A stretch of 64,000 bases of DNA from assembly GCA_050084985.1 (NCBI GenBank), contig JBITNC010000001.1, positions 203,050,001 to 203,114,000 of the forward strand. Direction: 5' to 3'. The notes beneath the pieces are model-generated. The model was not told the DNA's origin. It saw nothing but the letters and a program-made list of their open reading frames with translations, and did no database searches. This document shows positions 24,067 to 34,355 of this stretch, piece by piece (position 1 is the first letter of the stretch; every line of letters begins with the position of its first letter). Source of the stretch: Nageia nagi (taxonomy: Eukaryota > Pinophyta). A program made the translations under genes and the position numbers.

Positions 24067-26271
24067 TAAATAATGCAATTTATCTTAATAAATGAATAAA
24101 ATAAAACTATAGAGCTAAAAAATTACAAACTTTTATAAATATCTTAAGCAACAAACTAAGATGCTTTATTGGGGAAAAATAAAAAATTAAAATGGATAAG
24201 CAAGAAAAATAAGGAAACCCTAAGGTTTTGAATGGGTAGAAAATGATGCAATTTGTGAAAAAGAAATAAAAATTAAAAAAATGTACTACATGCTCAAAGG
24301 GGAGGCTATGTAGATATTTAGCCACATGTCCTCTTAACCTAGATAAGGCCTTTCCACCATATGCTAATCCTGATTTGCCATGTTAACCACATGAAAAGGA
24401 CAAATCCAATGAATAAGGGTAAATCAAATGATGAAGAGTAGTAGGAAAAAGGTGAATCAAATGATGAAGAATTGCTAATATGCAAGTAAATATCACATAG
24501 AGCTCTTGATAGCAATAAGATAAAACAAAAATTCAATGAAAATGACTTATTTTCATTTAAATTGTTTACTAATCTTGGGTCAATGTAACTCTTCTAAAAT
24601 ATTAGTTTTAATTCTTCAAAAACTAATGAATTACATGGGAAAAATGCTTAAGATTATTTTAGTTAGCTATGCTTTCTTTTTAAAAAATCAATTTGATCAA
24701 TCCCATGCTACCACTAGAATTCTAAATATAAATTTGATGACAAATATAATGCAAAATGACTAAGTGATAAATAGTGTGTTATGAAAAATTTACATTACAA
24801 GTTTATATGCAAATTTACAATGTTCTATTTTTAATGGTTATTAATACTAAAAGAACACCTATAGCAATGTGCTTTATCTAAAATTGGAAAATGAGTTAAG
24901 TATTATGTTCAATTCTATTTTTTTGGTTTGATACAAATGAAAATGTCAAATGCTACATGATCAAAATGGTAAAGGTTTTAATTTAAAAAATCTAATTTAA
25001 TTAAATACATGTGCAAAATTTTTATTTTTGTGTAGATGCATGATTCTAGAATGATAAGTATCTGAATGATTATTTTTCAATGCCAATTGAGTGCACTCTT
25101 TTTACTAAAGATCAATTCCATCATTCTCACACTGTCAATAGCATGAATGAAGTGGAATTATGGGTCCTTTCAAATGTCTATCATGTTATCATAGTTTTAA
25201 TGGATTCAAATAATTGCTATCATGATTGTATGATTATTGCATAGAAAAAATGCATACAACATCAAAATTGATCAAGTTATTACTCCCATGCAAATTATTA
25301 TGCTATATGGAAATATAATTTTATGATTTTTATGATGCAAAATATTATTACTTTCTTTTAATTAAATATCATTAGATATTGCATATTTGATATGGCCAAT
25401 TCCATGTTGTTAATGACATTTGTTTAGTACAAATTTATTACAAATATGGCATGCTAAAATTTATTAAATATCTACTTGAAAATGTCATTATTTCACAAAT
25501 ATGCATTGATATGGAGATGATGAATAAAATTGCAAAAGACATGATTGCCAAATTCTATGAAATTCATGCTATCAATAGTATATGTTTGCTTTGAAAATGA
25601 ATGAAATTAACCAAATAAAATGTAATAAAATATGAAATATTAATATATAAGACCAATAAATATTTTGAATATTTGGTATTTTTATGGGAATCAAGTGATA
25701 TTGTTCAATGTTATGCTAATTAATGTTTTCAATGCCATGGTCAATCCATGAGTAAAATATCCTACAAATTGTAGGATATTCCAATCTTGGGGTATTAAAG
25801 TATCTCATCAAATTGATAATCATGGATATTGCAAGATTGGGGAATTAAAAAGGACCTCATCAACTTGATCTTCATAGACTATGGGTTACAACAATAATAG
25901 TCTAAATATCATGGCTAAAAAAACTAAGTCACATCAGCCATAGTAACACAATGTATATTATATTCATTTCATACTTTCTCTTTAAATTGATTATTCTTAA
26001 ATGGGATGTGATCTATGTGCATATTATGTTGTATTATTCTCAAAAAGGTATTGTACAGGAGAGTAGGATTCAAATGGAGACGCTCTCCTCATCTAGGGAC
26101 TTTGATTTTTGGCTTGATTCCCTTAAAAAGCTAGATCAAGTGTACTACAAGACCAAAAGGGGGTATATAACATATAATACTAAGCATATTGGTCAAAAAA
26201 GGGAATTCCACTTTATTATTGAAAATTTTCTTCTCTTATCTAAAGCATTTCATATCCAAAGAGGGAAAAAA
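24067..26271 (+). other. Element B 3' non-coding region and PPT
   Basis: About 2.2 kb of AT-rich DNA without recognisable coding content. The open frame at 25951-26421 is low-complexity and runs into the LTR, so it is not accepted. The last bases before the 3' LTR (aaagagggaaaaaa, about 26258-26271) are the polypurine tract; element C has the nearly identical aaagaaggaaaaaa. Confidence 0.6.
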
Positions 26272-26979
26272 TGTAAACACCTACAAATGATTTATTATTT
26301 ATTTAATAAATCATATTTAAACTTACTAAATAAATTATTTAATTATTACAAATATCAAGATAAATTTACTATTACAATAAAATTCCATATGCTATATCAT
26401 TTATCACAGTTCATATTTTAAAATATCTTAAATACAACAAAGTTCATATTATTACTAGATGTTAGCCTTCACTCCTTTATATATCCTTTTAGGCTATATA
26501 TATGTGAGTGGAATAGGTTAACCTCCATAGATCAAAACTCTTTTATATAGTAATATATATGATAGGTGATTATCTATCAAAATCTTCATAAATCTATGAT
26601 GTCTTTTGATGCCACCTATTATGAGAAATTGTTATACTTTGAGCTTTGAAACTTTCTATCCTTGGCACACATCATAATTCTACTAATACCATGCAGTTGA
26701 TGGTGTTCATCTTCTAGATTGAGGGTTCTAGATTTCAATGTTCAAGATATTGATTCATGTACATGAAGATCCATTATGAATTCATAGTGAATTTGATCCC
26801 AATCCTCCAAAGATTCATTGCTATTTTTTTTAAGGATTGTACATACACTTCATATCAGGTTCATGTATTTTATGTATATTTATTACAATCTTATATAGTA
26901 TTCATATTCATTTGTTTTTATATTTTATATATATTTATTTATTTTGTATATTTTTATTTTGCATAATTTATAGACTACA
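26272..26979 (+). repeat. Element B 3' LTR
   Basis: 708 bp, TGTAAACACC... ending TAGACTACA, matching 2298-3005 end to end with many substitutions. Followed by the TSD taaag. Open frames at 26757-27031 are LTR sequence. Confidence 0.88.
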
Positions 26980-26984
26980 TAAAG

Positions 26985-27958
26985 ATATCATAGTTTATGT
27001 AGATTTAAGTTTTCTCATGATAATAGAGTAAATGGAGACTATATGAATACCATAATTTTGATTTGGATTGTACCCCTAATATAATTTATAAGGGTTTGTT
27101 GATGTCAAATATGATGTAGAGGGATGAAATTTATCTATTAATCTTGGCCATGGATTAGGATAATTTACTACTAAGAATGATTTTGGTCATATTTCTTATC
27201 TCTAATGGTGATATTGATAATACATATGAAACCTTATTGTAGAATTTATAGGTTGGTTAAGTTTTCTTAATTTAGAAGTGGAACAATGTGGTATGTTAAT
27301 TACTTTTTAATATGATCTAGTAGTGGGTGATAGAAGAACTCAATTACTTAGTTGGATAGGGATACTAAATGATCCAATTTGATATTTTTCTATGAATAAC
27401 ATCTTGTATAACATGATGTGAATTTTGATAATCATTCATATCATGGCATAGATTTATATGATAGTCATAAAACTCTCTTTTTATAAACAAATTCAATTTG
27501 GGTTTTGATGTATATTCAAGCCATGTAGGTAGGATAATGATCATGTTGGCTTATATGGGATTCTTAAGGATCATAACCAATGGCTCATCAAGGGGTGTAC
27601 ACTAATATTTTGGAGTATGAATGAACCTAGTTTTAGCTTAAGTGGAATGTTTAGTTTGGTCTTTCTCTTGGTAATTTTATTAAGGCTTACAAGGGGTTTG
27701 CTACTAATTTATATTTTTACTAGCTAGTATTTCAAGAGTATCTACTTGATTGACATGACTTGGATCCTTCTCCCTCTTATAGAACTTAGTGAACTTGGGT
27801 TTTGGATTCTTGGAATGATGTTTAATTTATTTTCCTCAATGGATAGGTTCTCTAGTTCTTGGGCCATGATGAGGGATTCATTAAAGCTTTGAATGTTTGG
27901 TATTTGTTATGTAGAATATATATGCTTGGAAGATGATCTTACAAAAATATTAATCAAT
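26985..27958. other. Inter-element DNA, no gene recognised
   Basis: Flank between elements B and E. It was continuous with 35196 onward before E inserted. No domain could be recognised in either strand. Confidence 0.45.
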
Positions 27959-27963
27959 TCTTC

Positions 27964-28798
27964 TGTTTACAAATAAAAATTGAGAGTGCAAATAAGTAAA
28001 TAGGCAATTATCTACAAACTCAATATTATCTGTATTTTAGCTACAGATAGCAATTTATTCTAGATAACAATAAACAACATATAACAATTCAGAAGTGTAA
28101 ATGTACCAACCAAGACTGTGATTTATGTACTAACCTTATGGAACATACCTGACAATGAAAGATGCTGAGATTGGCGATGTAGTGATAATAAGCTCCCTTT
28201 TCCACAACGTCGTGACCTGCAAAGATGCGAAAAGAGGACCGCGGGCGGTCCATTTCAGTGGTATGAGAGCACCGGCGGTGTTCTTTCGTTCACAAAAGAG
28301 CACCAGTGGCCTTATCTTGATAGCTTTGACCTCTCAGTTAGGTCCAGATCTTCAGTATAGATATCTCAGATTGCAGTATAATATCAGAATTGATCGCAGA
28401 TGTCAGGAGAGCTCGCGTAAGGAAGCACACAAACCACAGCCTTGTAGGCGGTACCAAGAGATACCTTAGGGGGTAGCCACTTACAAGACCATACGCAGGA
28501 TCATGTGTATCCTTGTTGTTGTGGACTTACTATTAGATCCCTTATTTATATAGATAATAGATAATACCACCCATAAGTCGGTGTGCATCTACATAAATAA
28601 GGTTAATTCACAATATTTAAGATAAATACATCAATAAACAAGATAATTCATGCAATATTCAAGATAAACCGTGCAATATCCATATTCAAGCCAAACATTG
28701 ATATTATCACTTTAATTCACTCAAGACGTATAGTTAGGCCAAGCATATTTCATTAATTCATTGATTTAAAAGCATAAAATCATTTTTATGTGTTAATA
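27964..28798 (-). repeat. Element E 3' LTR (minus orientation)
   Basis: 835 bp. The + strand begins TGTTTACAAATA and ends TGTTAATA, where the other copy has TGTTAACA, so the terminal CA has become TA. TATA-like tatataaataag lies on the minus strand at about 28553-28541. GC-motif copies are at 28235-28251, 28269-28280 and 28296-28310. The open frame 28155-28469 on the + strand is shared by both LTRs and by nothing else, and is not accepted as a gene. Confidence 0.95.
28541..28553 (-). promoter_or_regulatory. TATA box in element E LTR
   Basis: Minus strand ctatataaataag, conserved at about 34945-34933 in the 5' LTR and near 57766-57755 in the element D LTR. Probable U3 promoter. Confidence 0.6.
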
Positions 28799-28815
28799 GA
28801 TGCCCCACTTTGGAT
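28799..28815 (-). other. Element E polypurine tract region
   Basis: Minus strand ccaaagtggggcatc abuts the 3' LTR. Element D has ccaaaatggggcatc at the same place. The purine run AAAGTGGGG is short and followed by CATC, unusual for a PPT but conserved in both elements. Confidence 0.55.
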
Positions 28816-29220
28816 GTGAAATCGAAAGAAACATGAGGTGACTTGAGATTTTGCATTCAAAGTAAAAACTCACTATCATAGCACACAATTTTAATAAGCA
28901 ATGATAAACATTCACCATTCTGAACTTAAACAATATCATGATAAAGCTCATTAATACTAGATATAGGTTGAGAAAACTCCCTTTTGATATTACCTTGGGC
29001 ATGCTTGCCCCTTGCATTTTGCTGTAGAAGGTGATAGCTTGATATGTCTGATAATCTAATAATCTTGCTGCAATGCTGATGACCCAAGACAACATGCTTG
29101 ACAACACACATAACAATGACAGGATAGACGACTTAACCACACATGCCGACCGGACGACAACTTGACAAGACCATTTCGCAAGACAAAACATGACAACATA
29201 CATGACACCTCACACAGACA

Positions 29221-29345
29221 AGACATGATAACACACATGATCAACTCACAAGACAAGACATGATAACACACATGATCAACTCACAAGACAAGACATGATA
29301 ACACACATGATCAACTCACAAGATAAGACATGATAACACATGACA
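29221..29345. repeat. 35-bp tandem repeat in element E
   Basis: agacatgataacacacatga starts at 29221, 29256, 29291 and 29326, giving an exact 35-bp period for three full units plus a partial one. Units are nearly identical. Confidence 0.95.
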
Positions 29346-29376
29346 ACACAAGATAACCATAACCATACACAAGGGA

Positions 29377-29815
29377 GAGCTAAGTTCTGCACACTCGGCC
29401 TTCGCACCAAGAGGTGTACTGCAGTTGCACAAGAACTGAACTCTGCAAAACAATGATAAGCTGATGGGGAGAGCTAAGTTCCATACAACTGAGCCTTCAC
29501 ACTGGCTGCAGTCACATAAGAACTGAACTCCACAAAACAATGATAAGCTGATATGTGAGAGCTAAGTTCCACACAATTGAGCCTTCGCACCAAGTTGCAT
29601 AAGAACCGAACTCTGCAAAACAATGATAAGCTAATGGGGAGAGCTAAGTTCCATACAACTGAGCCTTCACACTGGCTGCAGTCACATAAGAACCGAACTC
29701 CACAAAATAATGATAAGCTGATAGGGAGAGCTAAGTTCCATACAACTGAGCCTTCACACTGGTTGCAGTCACATAAGAATCGAACTCCGCAAAACAAGTG
29801 ATAAACTGATGGAGC
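29377..29815. repeat. About 88-bp tandem repeat in element E
   Basis: GAGCTAAGTTC begins units at 29377, 29471, 29559, 29641 and 29728 (82-94 bp). Each unit contains acaactgagccttc, a CACATAAGAACYGAACTC phrase and ends aatgataagctgat. Open frames in both strands across the array are by-products of repeat length divisible by three in places. Confidence 0.92.
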
Positions 29816-31205
29816 TGACACTCCACCAAGAAGCATGATAAGCTGATAATGGGAGCTGGACTCCACTCATAGGCACATGATAAGCTGACTATAGGAGCTA
29901 GACTCCACTCATAAGCACATGATAAGCTAACTATGGGAGCTGAACTCCTCTCACAAGCACATGATAAGCTGACTATGGGAGCTAGACTCCTCTCACAAGC
30001 ACATGATAATCGGACTATGGGAGCTGAACTCCACTCATAAGCACATGATAGCTGACTATGGAGCTGGACTCCTCTCACAAGCATGATAATCTGATCACAG
30101 GAGTTGGACTCCACTCATAGGCATGATAGTCTGATCATGGGAGCTGGACTCCACTCATATGTATGATAGTCTAATCATGGGAGCTGTACTCCACTCATAT
30201 GCATGATAGTCTAATCACAGGAGCTGGACTCCACTCATATGCACATGATAAGCTGATTATGGGAGCTGGCACTCCACTCACAAGCACATGACAAGCTGAC
30301 TATGGGAGCTGGACTCCACTCATAGGCACATGATAAGCTGGTTATGGGAGCTGGACTCCTCTCATGAGCACATGATAAGCTGATTATGGGAGCTAGACTC
30401 CACTCATAAGCATGATAATCTGATCATGGGAGCTGGACTCCACTCACAAGCACATGATAAGCTGACTGTGGGAGCTAGACTCCTCTCACAAGCACATGAT
30501 AATCAGACTATGGGAGCTAAACTCCACTCATAAGCACATGATAAGCTGACTATGGGAGCTGGACTCCTCTCACAAGCATGATAATCTGATCACGGGAGCT
30601 GGACTCCACTCATAGGCATGATAGTCTGATCACGGGAGCTGGACTCCACTCATATGCATGATAGTCTAATCATGGGAGCTGTACTCCACTCATATGCATG
30701 ATAGTCTAATCACGGGAGCTGGACTCCACTCATATGCACATGATAAGCTGATTATGGGAGCTGGCACTCCACTCACAAGCACATGACAAGCTGACTATGG
30801 GAGCTAGACTCCACTCATAGGCACATGATAAGCTGGCTATGGGAGCTGGACTCCTCTCATGAGCACATGATAAGCTGATTATGGGAGCTAGACTCCACTC
30901 ACAAGCATGATAATCTGATCATGGGAGCTGGACTCCACTCACAAGCATGATAGTCTGATCATGGGAGCTGAACTCCACTCATATACACATGATAAGCTGA
31001 ATATGGGAGCTGGACTCCTCTCATAAGCATGATAGTCTGATCACGGGAGCTGGAACTCCACTCACAAGCATGACAGTCTGATCATGAGAGTTAAACTCCA
31101 CTCATATACACATGATAAGCTGAATATGGGAGCTGGACTCCTCTCATAAGCATGATAGACTAATTATGGGAGCTGGACTCCACTCATAAGCATGATAATC
31201 TGATC
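29816..31205. repeat. 40-42-bp minisatellite with 495-bp higher-order repeat, element E
   Basis: More than 30 units of the type GGGAGCTGGACTCCACTCAT-AAGCACATGATAAGCTGACTAT (42 bp); a shorter type lacks CACA and reads GCATGATAGTCTGATCA. Diagnostic variants recur at a fixed distance: GAGCTGTACTCC at 30181 and 30676, and GAGCTGGCACTCC at 30263 and 30758, both 495 bp apart; the AATCRGACTATGG variant at 30008 and 30501 is 493 bp apart. A block of about 12 units was therefore duplicated in tandem. GGAGCTGGACTCC is close to palindromic (GGAG/CTCC). Confidence 0.95.
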
Positions 31206-31309
31206 ACTCGAGTCTGCAAACATGAAACTTAAAGCAATATTCTCTTGGATATAACATTGATCAAACATCTATGATGCACTCATGATACTCAATAAACTGA
31301 TTTTCTAGA

Positions 31310-31395
31310 TAAAGGAACGTAGGCGGTCCTTTCTTACTGACTTAGAATGCCGGCGGTCTTCACTAAGGCCGTAGGCGATCCTTTTCTTGAGGATT
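31310..31395. other. GC-rich motif cluster 1 in element E
   Basis: Three spaced copies: gtaggcggtccttt (31319), tgccggcggtcttc (31349), gccgtaggcgatcc (31377). The spacing is about 29-30 bp. Surroundings are AT-rich. Core is GGCGGTC or a one-step variant. Confidence 0.75.
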
Positions 31396-31555
31396 CATCA
31401 AAAATCATGAAAATCATGTCCCTACGAATCACCCCTGGATTCTAGATTGATGCCTAATTATTGATCTACTTGCACCAAATGCTTAAATCAAAATTTACCT
31501 TGAAGTGTGTGCCCTAACCTTTTTATAAAAGGGGCCCCACCCTTCCTCATTTGTT

Positions 31556-31846
31556 CACCCTGTCATTTTCATAGCTGAGAGCATCCTAGAGCTTGAGAGA
31601 CTGATTCAGAGAGGTTTAGCTGGTGATTTTATCGCTATCACTAGGTGATTCTTCTTGTATTATTGTGCTACATGCTATGGCCCTGCCTATCACACGCCGA
31701 GAGGGACACAGAGCTGCCTTGCATTTGCTGACTATGTGTTTCATGACCGCAACATGCTGACAACTTTGATGGAGAGGTGGGATCCAAACTCCAACACCTT
31801 TCACCACCAAACCATGAAGAAGCCTGCAGAATGATTTAAGAACTAA
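31556..31846 (+). pseudogene. PMD fragment, antisense to element E
   Basis: On the + strand one frame reads ILELERLIQRGLAGDF (about 31583-31630), a stop, then FADYVFHDRNMLTTLMERWD (MERWD at 31769-31783) and PNSNTFH. This is the same plant mobile domain signature as in element B (LMALMERWD-DTNSFH). After NTFH the usual 'GEMTITLEDV' continuation is missing and the frame ends in a stop at about 31842, so the domain is truncated. It lies opposite to gag, between gag and the 3' tandem arrays, the same relative place and orientation as in B. Confidence 0.65.
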
Positions 31847-31944
31847 AATCTACCTCCAGACATATGCAAAATAGTGACCCGGGAGTAGGACATCCATACT
31901 GAGGGGGATCCAATGACTTTCATTCCAACAAAAATAGATCACAT

Positions 31945-32000
31945 AAGAGGACCGCAGGCGGTCTTCACTGATAGATATGGAACGCTGGCGCTCTTTTTCT
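31945..32000. other. GC-rich motif cluster 2 in element E
   Basis: aggaccgcaggcggtcttc at about 31948-31966 and aacgctggcgctctt at 31981-31995, 33 bp apart. The first is an imperfect palindrome (GACCGC/GCGGTC). Confidence 0.75.
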
Positions 32001-32203
32001 TACATAAAAATGGATCCCCATTTCCTCTACCATAATGTTGGTTAGCATGTCTACCCTAATGTTAGTTCCGTTAGTATCAGTATGATCATGGGTGCTTACC
32101 AAATGATATTTCTGAAGGGCAACTCACCCTCACTAGTGCTAGCTTCATGTTGATTTTTACACCATGGTGCCCCAGTGATAATAGGGCTCTTTGCTGTACT
32201 TTC

Positions 32204-34333
32204 TTATGCATACATTATTCCTGTATTATGTTTGGGCATGGGGTCTTTGTAGATTCCTAAGTTTCTATTATCTGCATGCACAGGAGCTTTCCCTTTTATG
32301 TCAGGTTTTTCAAATGAGATTGCTTTTCTATCTACCAGATCTTGGATGATATCTCTAAATTTTCTACATTCACATGTTTTGTGGCCATGAACTCTATGGT
32401 ATAGGCAAAATCCTCCTGTAGTTTTAGTGGCTTGTTGGTTTACAGGTGCCAATTGAATTAGACCCTTCTTCACCAATAATTGCAACAACTCATTATGATC
32501 TTCTGTGATTTTGGTGTATACTCGGGGAGTCTGAGGTTTGCTTGATTTTTGTTTGTGTTTTTCTTGTGTGATTATGTTGATTGTTGAAGTTTCCCTTTCT
32601 TCTTTTCTAAGTTTCCACAAACCAATTTTCATCATGTGTTACTCTTTTCGAATCATAGAATCAATCATTTCAAAGAGGGGTTGGTCTAAATAGTTAAGGA
32701 ATTCAAGCACCATCTCATCTCTAATGGAGTTTATCAACATGTGTTTTAGTTCTTTCTCATTCAAGTTTATGAATTTTGCAATTTTCTTCCATTCGGCTAC
32801 AAACTTGCTAAATGGTTGATTTTCTTTCTGTTTCATTTTGGCAAGATCTATAATGAGTGGTTTTTTCTTTATGTTATATTGTTATTGATCTATGAATTCA
32901 CGTTTTAGTTGCTCATAACTCTTGATGCTTTGATTTTCAAGTCCATAGTACCAATCGGATGCTTCTTTCCCTAATTTAAGTGAAAAAAGTCTAGCTAACA
33001 TATTAGAATCATGTTGATGTCTATAAGCTGCTTCTTCAAAGATTGCAATATGCATTCTCGGATCACTCCTACCATTATATTTGTCAAAATCTATGTCTTT
33101 CCCTTTCCAAATTTTACTTCTTATTCTTGAACAAAGAGGGTGACTTTCTTCTAGTTTTTCATTCTCCTTTGCTTCATTTAAATGTATTAGCCTTTTCAAT
33201 TGTTCAGCCATGTTTGCTAATTGTGCTCTCATTTTATATGATTTTTCTTTTTCAATTTGTGAGTTTTGATTATCTTCAGGTTGCTTATTTATGAAATCCA
33301 TATTTTCAGGTTCTTCTTCACTTTCATAATCAAGTATTCCAGGAGTGAATCTCCCTATTTGTTCTCTCCATTCATGAATCAGTTGATTTTCTAGTTCTCC
33401 CATGATGACCTGTCTTACACTCACTTGAGCTTTCCGGTAAGATTTTGTATTTATTATTTTCTTTACCTCTATCTCTTTGATTTTCTTTTCTTTATCCGAC
33501 CAAAAAGGGTAAGCATTAAGAAGTTTTTGTGCAACAGGGTCTATTTCAAGTTCTATTTCTGACTCACTATCAGACTCATCATCAAACTCAATTATTTCAT
33601 CATCTTCTTCTTCTAATGTTATTGGTTTATGATATGCAAATGCCAAAGATGACGAAGAGGGTTCACAAACATTTTGTTTAACTATCTCAAGGGCAAAAGA
33701 ATTTTGATCATGATGGAGCATACAAAAGTTAATATGACTTTCCATGGTAGAAATGGGCCGCGGGCGGTCTATTTCTATAGGGTTTAGATCGTGAGAGGTC
33801 TTATTATGATCGATTATGATGTTTGAAAAAAAGATTGGTTCATCCAGAAATGTTCTAAAGGAAAATCTGAGACTGTTCATCGTTAAAAATTCATAGATTC
33901 TATGCAATGAATAAACTATGGTAGGATCTTCAGAGAACTTGTAGAATGCCCCAAAATGCTCTATGAATTTTTGTATCAACCTTAGTTTATCCTCAGTGAG
34001 GTTTGAATTGTTAGATTTTACCCAACGATAAAGGACCAATTGTGATTTGTTTTCCAAAGGTAGAACTAGATTTTCTAAGATTCCTGCTTCAAGGGTTTCA
34101 TTATCCAAGCTATCATTATCTTCGGAATCACCATGATAGGATTCCTCATCTAGAAGTTTATCTTTGATAATCCCAGGAGCACTCTCTTTGTTTATTCTAG
34201 CACTTTTCCTAGTTGGCTCTATTCCTTTCCATGTTTTTCTTTTTCTTTTATTTTGTTCAGGAGATGATTGAACTAATGAAGGATAATCTGACAATTCATT
34301 TATATCTCTACCCATTGTTGAATCAGAAAGCAT
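32204..34333 (-). pseudogene. Element E gag, one frame of 710 codons with two stops
   Basis: Capsid polyprotein. The minus-strand frame from ATG at 34333 to the stop after 32204 is interrupted only at 32884-32882 and 32638-32636, both TAA where CAA (Gln) is a one-step C-to-T ancestor. Order of parts: basic KRKRKTWKGIEPTRKSARI (residues about 29-47, possible nuclear signal), a long acidic region (EEEDDEIIEFDDESDSESE), a coiled-coil-prone stretch, the capsid domain (FDKYNGRSDPRMHIAIFEE, EASDWYYGLENQSI), QPFSKFVAEWKKIAKFI after the first stop, then the knuckle CLYHRVHGHKTCEC. The start ATG lies only 4 nt after the PBS; a second ATG follows six codons later. The codons for IDRPRP at 33755-33770 consist of the GC motif found in the LTR. 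No protease frame follows. Confidence 0.88.
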
Positions 34334-34337
34334 GTTT

Positions 34338-34353
34338 CACGTCGGGTTCACCA
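34338..34353 (-). other. Element E primer-binding site
   Basis: Minus strand TGGTGAACCCGACGTG, 2 bp inside the 5' LTR. Same core as in B and C. It ends 4 nt before the gag ATG, leaving virtually no leader. Confidence 0.8.
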
Positions 34354-34355
34354 AA

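Larger units (their letters stand above)
2298..26979 (+). mobile_element. Element B: old Ty3/Gypsy-type LTR retrotransposon, hosts nested insertions
   Basis: Two 708-bp LTRs (2298-3005 and 26272-26979) begin TGTA and end ACA. Flanks are caaag (2293-2297) and taaag (26980-26984), a 5-bp TSD with one C/T difference. A primer-binding site follows the 5' LTR and a polypurine tract precedes the 3' LTR. About 13.7 kb belong to B once element A is removed, and about 8 kb once the LINE is also removed. Only gag can be recognised on the sense strand; no RT, RNase H or integrase was found. An antisense PMD relic occupies 22.7-24.1 kb. LTR divergence is high by eye (many substitutions and small indels), so B is much older than A. 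Element C is a relative: LTR length, PBS, PPT and gag all correspond. Confidence 0.85.

Noticed and set aside
25951-26421. 156-codon open frame on the + strand
   Set aside because: Low-complexity, Ile/Tyr/Lys-rich product of AT-rich DNA that runs across the PPT into the 3' LTR of element B.
28155-28469. Open frame on the + strand, with a near-identical one at 34574-34861
   Set aside because: Both lie inside the two LTRs of element E at the same offset, so similarity follows from the LTR pair. They are antisense to the element and show no domain.
29316-30114. Cysteine- and leucine-rich open frames on the minus strand (and one on the + strand at 29577-29801)
   Set aside because: They run through the tandem arrays; the repetitive protein is a by-product of the repeat units.
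29816-31205. Reading the 42-bp array as a centromeric satellite
   Set aside because: The array lies wholly inside element E, between its gag and 3' LTR, so it is a retrotransposon-internal minisatellite; any link to chromosome structure is unsupported.
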